The translations under genes and the position numbers were made by a program. Positions 36,027-42,209 of a stretch of 42,209 nucleotides of DNA are shown here, one piece after another. Below the pieces are notes generated by a model. That model was not told where the DNA came from and did no database searches. It saw only the letters and a program-made list of their open reading frames with translations. The stretch's first letter is position 1. Every line of letters starts with the position of its first letter. This DNA is from Bacteroidales bacterium (GTDB lineage: Bacteria > Bacteroidota > Bacteroidia > Bacteroidales > UBA932), in assembly GCA_017453565.1 (NCBI GenBank), contig JAFTEQ010000028.1, positions 1-42,209 of the forward strand. The letters run 5' to 3'.

Positions 36027-36560
36027 ATGACCGAAAAGAGGGCGGTGTTTTTTTGCTCCGCCAGCGACCGCATCCATCCCAAATACAACCAAGCTGCACG
36101 TGAGATTGTCCGTGCGGCTTGTTTGTCTGGATACACCATCGTGTCGGGCGGTTCATACCGGGGTACGATGGGTGCGGTCTGCGACGAGGCCCTCTCCTGC
36201 GGCGCGCCTTGCGTGGGCGTGATTCCCCGCTTCATGAAGGGTTGGGAGTACGAGGGGCTCACGCAGCTCCTCTGGACCGATACCATGGCGGAGCGCAAGG
36301 CCCTGATGCGGGCAGGCGCCCACGTAGCCCTGGCCCTCCCGGGCGGGATCGGGACCACCGACGAACTCATCGAAACCCTGGTGTTGCGCAAGCTCGGCCG
36401 CTACGACGGCCGGATCGCCGCCTTCAATCTGGACGGATTCTTCGAACCCCTGATCACCCTGTTCGACCACTTTGTGCGCGACGGAATGTTGGAGCCGGCC
36501 GACCGGGCTCTGATCGAATTCCCCAAAACCGTGGCCGAAGCCGCTGCCCTGTTTGAATAG
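36027..36560 (+). CDS. LOG-family (TIGR00730) Rossmann-fold protein
   Basis: The 177-residue protein resembles LOG-type nucleoside-5'-monophosphate phosphoribohydrolases, which release a base from a nucleotide; bacterial members often act on AMP or cytokinin-like nucleotides. The hallmark PGGIGTTDE matches the PGGxGTxxE catalytic/binding motif. The fold start VFFCSASDRIHPKY and the GGSYRGTMGAV loop also fit. Length is usual. The next gene starts one base after its stop, so the two are co-transcribed. Confidence 0.88.
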   Translation: MTEKRAVFFCSASDRIHPKYNQAAREIVRAACLSGYTIVSGGSYRGTMGAVCDEALSCGAPCVGVIPRFMKGWEYEGLTQLLWTDTMAERKALMRAGAHVALALPGGIGTTDELIETLVLRKLGRYDGRIAAFNLDGFFEPLITLFDHFVRDGMLEPADRALIEFPKTVAEAAALFE

Positions 36561-36561
36561 T

Positions 36562-37533
36562 ATGGAACGAAACGAAGTCATTACCTGGCTCGGTGCCGAC
36601 TGGGACCGCTATCAAAGTGCCGCCCGTGCGGCGCTGGGGACCGATGTGCCCCTGCTGCAGGAGGTGAATGACAACGTGCTCGCCCATTCGGGCAAGATGC
36701 TCCGGCCTATGCTGGCCCTGCTCTGCGCCCGAGCCTGTCCGCCCGGAGCGGCGAACGAGGATTCCATCCGTTTTGCGACCGCCCTGGAGCTGCTGCACAA
36801 CGCTACGCTCCTGCACGACGACGTAGCCGACCGGAGCGAGGAACGCCGGGGCGTACCTACCGTGGCTTCGCTCATCGGGCCGTCTCCCGCCGTGCTGGTG
36901 GGTGACTTTTGGCTGGCCCGGGCCGTGCATCTGGTAGTGCGCACCCATCATTTCGAATGGGCTGTAGGTGCTTTCTCCAAGACGCTTACCGACCTTGCCG
37001 AGGGCGAGATGCTCCAGCAGCAGAAGGCCGGCAGTTGCGACACCACCCAGGCCGACTACGAAAGGATCATTTTCTGCAAGACCGCCTCGCTTTTCCGGCT
37101 CTGCTGCCAGGCGGGCGCCCGTTCGGTCGATGCGCCGGGGGCTGTGGAAAAGGCGCTGGCGGCCTACGGGGAGGCAGTCGGCATGGCCTTCCAGATCAGG
37201 GACGATATCTTCGACTACGAAGGTGGCGCCATCGGCAAGCCGGTGGGGCAGGACCTGATGGAGCGGAAGATTACCGCCCCGCTGCTGGAAGCGTTGAAGG
37301 GCAGCGCGCGCGAGCGGGAAATCCGTTCGCTCATCTGCACGCTCCCGGAGCATCCGGAGCATCTGGCGCAGATTCAGGCTTTCGTGGTGGAGCGGGGCGG
37401 CCTGGCGGGGGCCCGCGCGCAGCTCGACCGACACATCGCCCGGGCCCTGGAGGCGCTGGAGGCGGTGCCCGCATCGGAGGCGCGCGAATTCCTCACACAG
37501 GCAGCCCGTTACATTGGAGACAGGAACACATGA
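36562..37533 (+). CDS. Polyprenyl synthetase (trans-prenyl diphosphate synthase)
   Basis: The 323-residue enzyme is predicted to condense isopentenyl diphosphate with allylic diphosphates, giving the long isoprenoid tail of menaquinone or a related lipid. The first aspartate-rich motif is LLHDDVADRSEERRG (DDxxD), the second is QIRDDIFDYEG (DDxxD), and HSGKMLRPML near the N-terminus is the substrate-binding GKxxRP region. The ATG at 36562 was chosen over an in-frame TTG at 36553 that overlaps the LOG gene. Chain length is not deducible by eye. The stop overlaps the next gene by ATGA. Confidence 0.93.
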   Translation: MERNEVITWLGADWDRYQSAARAALGTDVPLLQEVNDNVLAHSGKMLRPMLALLCARACPPGAANEDSIRFATALELLHNATLLHDDVADRSEERRGVPTVASLIGPSPAVLVGDFWLARAVHLVVRTHHFEWAVGAFSKTLTDLAEGEMLQQQKAGSCDTTQADYERIIFCKTASLFRLCCQAGARSVDAPGAVEKALAAYGEAVGMAFQIRDDIFDYEGGAIGKPVGQDLMERKITAPLLEALKGSAREREIRSLICTLPEHPEHLAQIQAFVVERGGLAGARAQLDRHIARALEALEAVPASEAREFLTQAARYIGDRNT

Positions 37534-38513
37534 AATACAGTCAGGTACAGGGAAACGAGGTGCTGAAAAAGACCTTTGCCGGGATGATTCGTTCCGGCCA
37601 TATCCCGCACGCCATCCTCCTGCATGAAGATGACGGCGGGGGCGGTATCCCCCTGGCCCTTGCCTTCCTGCAGGACCTGTACTGTCACGAGCGCGCCGAA
37701 GCGGACAGTTGCGGCCTCTGCCCCAACTGCAACAAGATGGAGAAACTCATCCATCCCGACGTGCATTTCGTCTTTCCCGTCACGGCGGCCACGCCCTGCA
37801 TCGGCCTGCTTCCCGAGTGGCGGAAGCTGGTGCTGGAGAACCCGCAGTTCACGGAGGCCGACCTGCAGGTGGCCCTTGGCATAGAGGGGAAGGCCACGCT
37901 CATCAACGTGGCAGCCGCCAAAAACATCCTCGAGACGCTCTCGCTCTCGGCCCTGGAGGGCGGCTACAGCTCCATCGTCATCTATCTGCCCGAGAAGATG
38001 AACACCGAGGCGGCCAACCGCCTGCTCAAGATCATCGAGGAGCCGTCGGAGCTCATCCAGTTCGTGCTGGTGACCCACGCCCCCGAAAAGGTGCTGCCCA
38101 CCATCCGCTCCCGCTGCCAGCAGTTCCGTCTGGAGCCGCTGCGGGGCGGCGCCGGGCTGCAGTTTTCCGATCCGGGACTCTTCGATGCCCTTATGGACGC
38201 CCTGCTTGCGCGAGACCTGAGTGCGGCGCTCGAGGCGTCCGAAGCGGTGGCTTCCCTTCCCTCGCGCGACGCCCTCAAGACTTTCTGCCGCTACGCCTCC
38301 GGGCGCTTCCGCGAACTGTTCCTCCTTCAGCAGGGGCTCGACGCCCTCTCTGCGGGCGAAGACAGGCTGCGCGACTGGGCATCCCGCTGCCGCAAGACCT
38401 TCCCGCGCAAGGCGCTGGAGGCGACCGACCGCTGCCTGCGCCAGATTGAACGCAACGTGAACGCCAAAATCGCCTTTGCCGATTTTGCCGACAGACTCTA
38501 TATGAACGTATAG
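37530..38513 (+). CDS. holB: DNA polymerase III delta' subunit
   Basis: The 327-residue protein fits the delta' subunit of the clamp loader, which helps load the beta sliding clamp. It has the AAA+ arrangement with SGHIPHAILLHEDDGGGGIPLALAFLQDL at the position of the P-loop, but the Walker A lysine is missing (GGGGIPL), as expected for a non-ATP-binding delta'. A zinc module follows (CHERAEADSCGLCPNC), then the sensor/SRC part (EEPSELIQFVLVTH, TIRSRCQQFRLEPL). It sits in the conserved Bacteroidota neighbourhood with PSP1 and GldH genes. Confidence 0.9.
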   Translation: MKYSQVQGNEVLKKTFAGMIRSGHIPHAILLHEDDGGGGIPLALAFLQDLYCHERAEADSCGLCPNCNKMEKLIHPDVHFVFPVTAATPCIGLLPEWRKLVLENPQFTEADLQVALGIEGKATLINVAAAKNILETLSLSALEGGYSSIVIYLPEKMNTEAANRLLKIIEEPSELIQFVLVTHAPEKVLPTIRSRCQQFRLEPLRGGAGLQFSDPGLFDALMDALLARDLSAALEASEAVASLPSRDALKTFCRYASGRFRELFLLQQGLDALSAGEDRLRDWASRCRKTFPRKALEATDRCLRQIERNVNAKIAFADFADRLYMNV

Positions 38514-38518
38514 CTTTT

Positions 38519-39673
38519 ATGGAAAAAGAAACGATACAATACGACTGCAACCGGGGCTGCGTTATCGTGCGCGACGAGAAAACGGGCGAAAAGTCCTTCT
38601 CGTACCGCCAGGGGTGCTGCAAACTGATGGACCACGACTACCTCAAGGGAGTGGTGGACCAGAGCACGCGCGGCCTTTTCGAAGTGCGCTTTAAAAATAC
38701 CCGCAAGGGTATCTACGTGAACGATTCCGGCCAGAACGTGAAGATTGGCGATATGGTCATCGTGGAGGCTGCGAGCGGCTACGACCTGGGTATCGTGACG
38801 CTTGAGGGGCCCGTGATCGCCCGCCAGATGAAGTGCAAGGGGATCGACCCGGCGGCGGGGGAGTTCAAGAAAATCTACCGCAAGGCCAAGCCGACCGACA
38901 TCGAGAAATGGCAGGAGGCCATCGCCCGCGAGCAGGAGACTATGATCCAGGCGCGCCGCATCGCCGCTGAAATGGGACTCGAGATGAAGATCGGCGACGT
39001 GGAGTTCCAGGGCGACGGGTCCAAGGCCATCTTCTACTATATCGCCGACGGGCGGGTCGACTTCCGCCAGCTCATCAAGGTTTTTGCCGAGGAGTTCCGC
39101 ATCCGCATCGAGATGAAACAGATCGGCGCGCGCCAGGAAGCCGGCCTCATCGGCGGCCTGGGCATCTGCGGCCGCGAACTCTGCTGCGCCAACTACATCA
39201 CGCACTTCCAGAGTATCTCCACCTCGGCGGCGCGCTGTCAGGACCTCTCGCTCAACCCGCAGAAACTGGCGGGCCAGTGCGGCAAGCTCAAATGCTGCCT
39301 CAACTACGAGGTAGCCGTCTATCAGGACGCCCATTCCCGCATCCCGCACCTGAGCGAGCCGCTGCAGTTCGAGGACGGCGAGGTCTATCTGCGCAAGACC
39401 GATATCCTCAAGGAAGTGATGTATTTCTCGTACGAGAAAGGGAGCGACGCCGACCTCATCGCCCTCGACGCTTCCGACGTGCGCGAGATCATCATGATGA
39501 ACCGCAACGGCATCAAGCCCGCTTCGCTCAAGCAGGAGCCCGAGCCCTCCGCGCCCGAATTTGTGACGGCCGTGGGCGACGACAGCATCTCCCGTTTCGA
39601 TACGCCCAAGCGCCGTAAAGGTCGCGGCGGGCGGAACAGGAGGGGCCGCGGCGGCAACAAAACGGAGCGTTGA
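38519..39673 (+). CDS. PSP1 domain protein (RicT/YaaT-like)
   Basis: The 384-residue protein has a central PSP1 domain (about residues 80-270) with KVFAEEFRIRIEMKQIGARQEA and the cysteine pairs GICGRELCCANY and CGKLKCCLNYE. In Bacillus, RicT of this family forms a complex that binds iron-sulfur clusters and affects RNase Y-dependent mRNA processing. The same cysteines suggest a cluster here, but the role in Bacteroidota is not settled. The C-terminal tail is basic and glycine/arginine-rich (KRRKGRGGRNRRGRGGNK), consistent with RNA binding. It is encoded between holB and the GldH-like gene, with five bases to holB. Confidence 0.9.
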   Translation: MEKETIQYDCNRGCVIVRDEKTGEKSFSYRQGCCKLMDHDYLKGVVDQSTRGLFEVRFKNTRKGIYVNDSGQNVKIGDMVIVEAASGYDLGIVTLEGPVIARQMKCKGIDPAAGEFKKIYRKAKPTDIEKWQEAIAREQETMIQARRIAAEMGLEMKIGDVEFQGDGSKAIFYYIADGRVDFRQLIKVFAEEFRIRIEMKQIGARQEAGLIGGLGICGRELCCANYITHFQSISTSAARCQDLSLNPQKLAGQCGKLKCCLNYEVAVYQDAHSRIPHLSEPLQFEDGEVYLRKTDILKEVMYFSYEKGSDADLIALDASDVREIIMMNRNGIKPASLKQEPEPSAPEFVTAVGDDSISRFDTPKRRKGRGGRNRRGRGGNKTER

Positions 39674-39674
39674 G

Positions 39675-40106
39675 ATGAGACGCTGGCTGCTTCCTCTTCT
39701 GTGCTGCGCCTTCCTGACCTGCTGCTGCACGCCGCCTGCAGGGATGGAGGAGTTCATTCCCGCATCGCAGGCGGAAAACGACTGCTACAACTTTTCGCTC
39801 GACCTCAGCGACAGCCTGGCTTATTACGATGTCATCCTCTATACCCGTTCCGACGACCCGAAGCCGGAAAAGGACTTCGTAGCCATTTATGCGCTCTGGT
39901 ATTCGCCCGACTCGCTGCTCACGCATGCCGAACGCTTCGCCCTGCCCACCGGCGGACGGCGCGGTAAGGTGAGCGTGTACCGGGAAGACCTGCATCTGCG
40001 CCCCGGGGTGTGGCGGCTCATGTTGAACCACGAGCCGGGCGAGCCGTCCATCCGCGGCATCGGGCTGAGTTTGAAGAAGCACGAAAACCCTTATGGGACA
40101 CGATAA
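39675..40106 (+). CDS. gldH: GldH-family lipoprotein
   Basis: The 143-residue product has a lipoprotein-type signal (MRRWLLPLLCCAFLTCCC). The mature part has LDLSDSLAYYDVILYTRSDD and a C-terminal GVWRLMLNHEPGEPSIRGIGLSLKK, the pattern of GldH, a lipoprotein first linked to gliding in Flavobacterium. Its place directly after the PSP1 gene is the usual Bacteroidota arrangement. In Bacteroidales, which do not glide, its function is unknown. Its last 14 bases overlap trmB in another frame. Confidence 0.75.
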   Translation: MRRWLLPLLCCAFLTCCCTPPAGMEEFIPASQAENDCYNFSLDLSDSLAYYDVILYTRSDDPKPEKDFVAIYALWYSPDSLLTHAERFALPTGGRRGKVSVYREDLHLRPGVWRLMLNHEPGEPSIRGIGLSLKKHENPYGTR

Positions 40107-40890
40107 ACTCCGTAAGTTCGCCGAAAACGAAAGCTTTGGCTGCCTGCTGCAACCCTCTGCGCAGGAGGTGCTGGCCCGTGGCTTCTCGCAGTTGCAGGAC
40201 CATCCCGTGAAGGGACACTGGCGCGAGCGGATGTTCGGCGGAGCGGAGGGAGAACTGGTGCTGGAACTGGGCTGCGGCAAAGGGGAGTACACCCTCGAAC
40301 TGGCCCGGCGCAACCCGGACCGCTGCTATGTGGGGGTGGACATCAAGGGGGCGCGGCTCTGGCGCGGGGCCAAGACTGCAACCGAGGAGCGGCTGCCCAA
40401 TGTGGCCTTCCTGCGCACCCGCATCGAATTCATCACGGCCTTTTTCGCTCCGGGCGAGGTGTCCGAGATCTGGCTCACCTTTTCCGACCCCCAGATGAAA
40501 CGCGAGAACAGCCGCCTCTCCTCGCCCCTTTTCCTGGAGCGCTACCGCTCCTTCATGAAGTCGGGGGGCGTGATTCACCTCAAGACCGACAGCCGCTTCC
40601 TGCACGAATACACCAAGGCCGTGGTGGAGCAGAACGGCCTCCGGCAACTCTGCTGCACGCCCGACCTCTACGGGTCAGACGCGCCGGTCCCCGAGGCGGT
40701 GCGTGAGGTGCAGACCTTCTACGAGCGGATGTTCCTCGATATGGGCCTGCCCATCACCTATCTGTCCTTTGTGATTGACCACGACGGGCCTTACCGCTAT
40801 CCCGAATTTGACGCCGCTTTCTGGCGCGCCGCCGAAGGCCCACGCAGGTCTTTCAGCCATCAGGCACCGAAGAAAGATTCCCGGGGCTAG
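40093..40890 (+). CDS. trmB: tRNA (guanosine(46)-N7)-methyltransferase
   Basis: The 265-residue protein is predicted to methylate N7 of guanosine 46 in the tRNA variable loop using SAM. SAM motif I is LVLELGCGKGEYTLELARRNP, followed by YVGVDIKGARLWRG. The TrmB-specific region is IWLTFSDPQMKRENSRL, the counterpart of the DPW-type motif. The C-terminal LPITYLSFVIDHDG region matches Bacteroidales members. The ATG at 40093 overlaps the GldH-like gene by 14 bases. It is the last gene of this plus-strand run. Confidence 0.93.
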   Translation: MGHDKLRKFAENESFGCLLQPSAQEVLARGFSQLQDHPVKGHWRERMFGGAEGELVLELGCGKGEYTLELARRNPDRCYVGVDIKGARLWRGAKTATEERLPNVAFLRTRIEFITAFFAPGEVSEIWLTFSDPQMKRENSRLSSPLFLERYRSFMKSGGVIHLKTDSRFLHEYTKAVVEQNGLRQLCCTPDLYGSDAPVPEAVREVQTFYERMFLDMGLPITYLSFVIDHDGPYRYPEFDAAFWRAAEGPRRSFSHQAPKKDSRG

Positions 40891-40947
40891 CTCCGTTTTC
40901 GCATACTGCGTCTCCGCCTTCCCTGCGTCGGCCTCTGGCCCCTGCAG

Positions 40948-41033
40948 TCCCCCGGGGGAGTTCGCTTCGCTCACCCCACCGTCTTCGACGGTCCCCCCGC
41001 TTCCGTGCCGCGGGTGGCACGTCCCCCGGGGGA
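40948..41033. repeat. Palindromic repeat cluster after trmB
   Basis: The perfect palindrome TCCCCCGGGGGA occurs at 40948-40959 and again at 41022-41033, within near-identical 17-mers that differ at one base. Between them, ACCGTC (40978-40983) and GACGGT (40987-40992) form a short perfect hairpin flanked by C runs. The 40891-41065 stretch has no gene. It could end trmB transcription or be a repetitive extragenic element. Confidence 0.7.
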
Positions 41034-41065
41034 CTTCATCCGTATCAGAGCCCCGTTATCTGCTT

Positions 41066-41446
41066 CTAGCCTCCGGGCGTGGTGAAATCCATTTCTGACC
41101 AGTCCGATTGTAGATACTTTGGACCTCCTTCTCCTCCGGGAAGGATGGTATTTTGGTCAACACCACAGACTTGGAAATGATATGTCTTATTTGACTTGAG
41201 TTTATCAAAGCTGAGACTGTTTTCTTGCGTGGAACCACTAAGGCGATGGTAATCTTCCGTTTGAATGTCGGCTTCTAAAACGTATAGGTAGTGGGTGGCC
41301 TGCTTGATGTGCCCCCATTGAATGGCGACGGAGTTCTCAGTTATGCTCTTAATCTGTAAATCATCCGGCTTTTGGAGATATGTTGTGCCCTTTTGAGAAC
41401 AAGCACCGATTACACATAGCAGGATAATAATGATAAAACGATTCAT
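41066..41446 (-). CDS. Small lipoprotein with fibronectin type III-like domain
   Basis: The 126-residue product has a lipoprotein signal (MNRFIIIILLCVIGAC, Cys16) and one FnIII-like domain: LQIKSITENSVAIQWGHIKQ, LSFDKLKSNKTYHFQVCGVD and SDWSEMDFTT match the strand pattern of the fold. It is AT-rich compared with the main genome region. It lies 27 bases after a broken C10 peptidase gene on the same strand. In Bacteroides, C10 peptidases are often paired with small inhibitor proteins, but nothing here identifies this one as an inhibitor. Confidence 0.65.
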   Translation of the reverse strand: MNRFIIIILLCVIGACSQKGTTYLQKPDDLQIKSITENSVAIQWGHIKQATHYLYVLEADIQTEDYHRLSGSTQENSLSFDKLKSNKTYHFQVCGVDQNTILPGGEGGPKYLQSDWSEMDFTTPGG

Positions 41447-41473
41447 ATATAGTGGAATTTGTGAACGAATGCT

Positions 41474-42018
41474 TTAATAAATAACCGAATAACCGGATAT
41501 AATCTTTCGCTTATATATAAAATTAGCTGAACCATCATCAAGTTGTGCCTCCCAATCCCCGGAAATAGTATACCAGGTTCCATCATTATAGCCTCCCCAA
41601 CCCCAATTCATATGATAATATGCAATGAATGGCGTTCCATATGTGATGGTGACATATTCTGGAGGATTGGGCAAAAGTCCCCCAATACCTTCGTCATACA
41701 CAAATCTATACGTCATTCTCGTTCTTTCTCGATTACGAATATAACCATCTATGATAAAGGAATGACCAAATAGATAGAACAAGCCAAAGAATGAAGTCTT
41801 CCGTTCGCACGTATAATTACTGGCGTGTTATTCATTAACGATGCGTTGACACTTGTTTCCGAATAAGAGGTGTATGAACAGTCTAATCCATATAACTGAA
41901 ACACTGACACAAGATCTGAAGTATGCGCCTCAGAACCAGTATCGCCAAACAACATTTGCACCATACTACCGATATTAGCAATAAGGATTGCTGCGTTTTT
42001 GTGTGGCCACGTATCCAT
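41474..42018 (-). pseudogene. Truncated, frameshifted C10 (streptopain-like) peptidase
   Basis: Two reading frames together give the C-terminal half of a C10 cysteine peptidase. The upstream frame (from 42018) contains ILIANIGSMVQMLFG, SVFQLYGLDC and LMNNTPVIIRA. The downstream frame contains GHSFIIDGYI, which carries the catalytic histidine, and HMNWGWGGYNDGTWY with the family tryptophans. The frames change at about 41790-41815, indicating a one-base indel. The N-terminal half with the catalytic cysteine is absent, since a stop precedes 42018 and no match follows before the next promoter region. The gene is therefore inactive, unless the indel is a sequencing error and the missing part lies elsewhere. 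Confidence 0.75.
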
Positions 42019-42096
42019 GCTTTGCTAAACTAAAGTGCTCCACCCATATTGCTGCATCACGAAATTAGGTAGGGACAGTCGTTAATTGTTGAAAAC

Positions 42097-42129
42097 TTTC
42101 TAACAAATTGATTGATAAATTGTTAGAAA
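42097..42129. promoter_or_regulatory. Perfect 10-bp palindrome, operator candidate
   Basis: TTTCTAACAA (42097-42106) and TTGTTAGAAA (42120-42129) are perfect inverted copies with a 13-base AT-rich spacer. A TTG at 42112-42114 in the spacer sits 20 bases before the -7 element, so the palindrome brackets the expected -33 region. It is a candidate operator. Confidence 0.6.
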
Positions 42130-42134
42130 TTTTG

Positions 42135-42142
42135 TATCTTTG
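42135..42142 (+). promoter_or_regulatory. -7 element (TATCTTTG) of a gene beyond the window
   Basis: TATCTTTG is an exact TAnnTTTG match. Only a three-codon frame (ATG AGG AAA, stop) follows at 42145, so the message probably has a longer leader. Confidence 0.6.
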
Positions 42143-42157
42143 ATATGAGGAAATAAA

Positions 42158-42197
42158 ATTCCTCCGAACACCGTAGGAAAGTGAATTTCGGAGGAAT
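42158..42197 (+). promoter_or_regulatory. Leader hairpin with perfect 11-bp stem
   Basis: ATTCCTCCGAA (42158-42168) and TTCGGAGGAAT (42187-42197) are perfect inverted copies with an 18-base loop. The right arm contains GGAGGA, a ribosome-binding-like sequence that the stem would hide. There is no T tract, so it is not a simple terminator. Confidence 0.6.
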
Positions 42198-42209
42198 CGA
42201 TTATCAAAA

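Noticed and set aside
42145-42156. Three-codon frame ATG AGG AAA followed by a stop, after the last promoter
   Set aside because: Too short to support as a leader peptide; no attenuator-type codons or following T tract are visible.

Overview
The window looks like chromosomal DNA of a GC-rich member of the Bacteroidales (Bacteroidota). The main signs are the Bacteroidota-type promoter element TAnnTTTG in front of many genes, a DUF2723 (GT117) membrane glycosyltransferase, a GldH-like lipoprotein, a DUF4271-hemD pair, a PG0541-like protein behind an RND pump, and outer-membrane barrels ending in aromatic residues. The genus cannot be fixed by eye; an Alistipes-like or Cryptobacteroides-like lineage would fit. 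No rRNA, tRNA or CRISPR array was recognised.

Layout: 1-1732 (+) is lepA, cut at its 5' end, followed by an outer-membrane barrel protein (-, to 3939). tatA-tatC (+) is fired from a promoter almost back-to-back with that of the barrel gene. A five-gene minus-strand cluster (SUI1-like factor, DUF4271, hemD, rnpA, yidD) occupies 4977-7398. A plus-strand operon at 7451-14117 carries DUF2723, a 109-residue remnant of a DUF5009-type acyltransferase, a GH3 lipoprotein and a lactonase-type propeller lipoprotein. A minus-strand methyltransferase and a plus-strand pgk plus a small barrel gene follow, closed by a strong terminator at 17028. Genes are packed very tightly, with ATGA overlaps inside operons and three convergent gene pairs whose 3' ends overlap.

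Accessory material stands out by lower GC. It comprises a REP-associated-type Y1 transposase gene with hairpins and a 17-bp direct repeat (about 17080-18600), the C-terminal tip of a 2025-residue RHS protein with its partner gene (about 26740-28945), and the right end (41066-42209) with a broken C10 peptidase gene and a small lipoprotein. The RHS tip carries a PD-(D/E)XK nuclease signature and is followed, with a one-base overlap, by a two-copy, probable immunity protein. This is the best candidate for an undescribed system here. Between transposase and RHS, a minus-strand lgt and a GH36 alpha-galactosidase are found.

From 29015 to 40890 all genes are on the plus strand: a tripartite RND efflux system with a small PG0541-like protein, thioredoxin, a small barrel protein, a LOG-family protein, a polyprenyl synthetase, DNA polymerase III delta', a PSP1/RicT-like protein, a GldH-like lipoprotein and trmB. 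The last 113 bases hold a perfect palindrome, a TAnnTTTG promoter and a perfect 11-bp hairpin, evidently the control region of a gene beyond the window.
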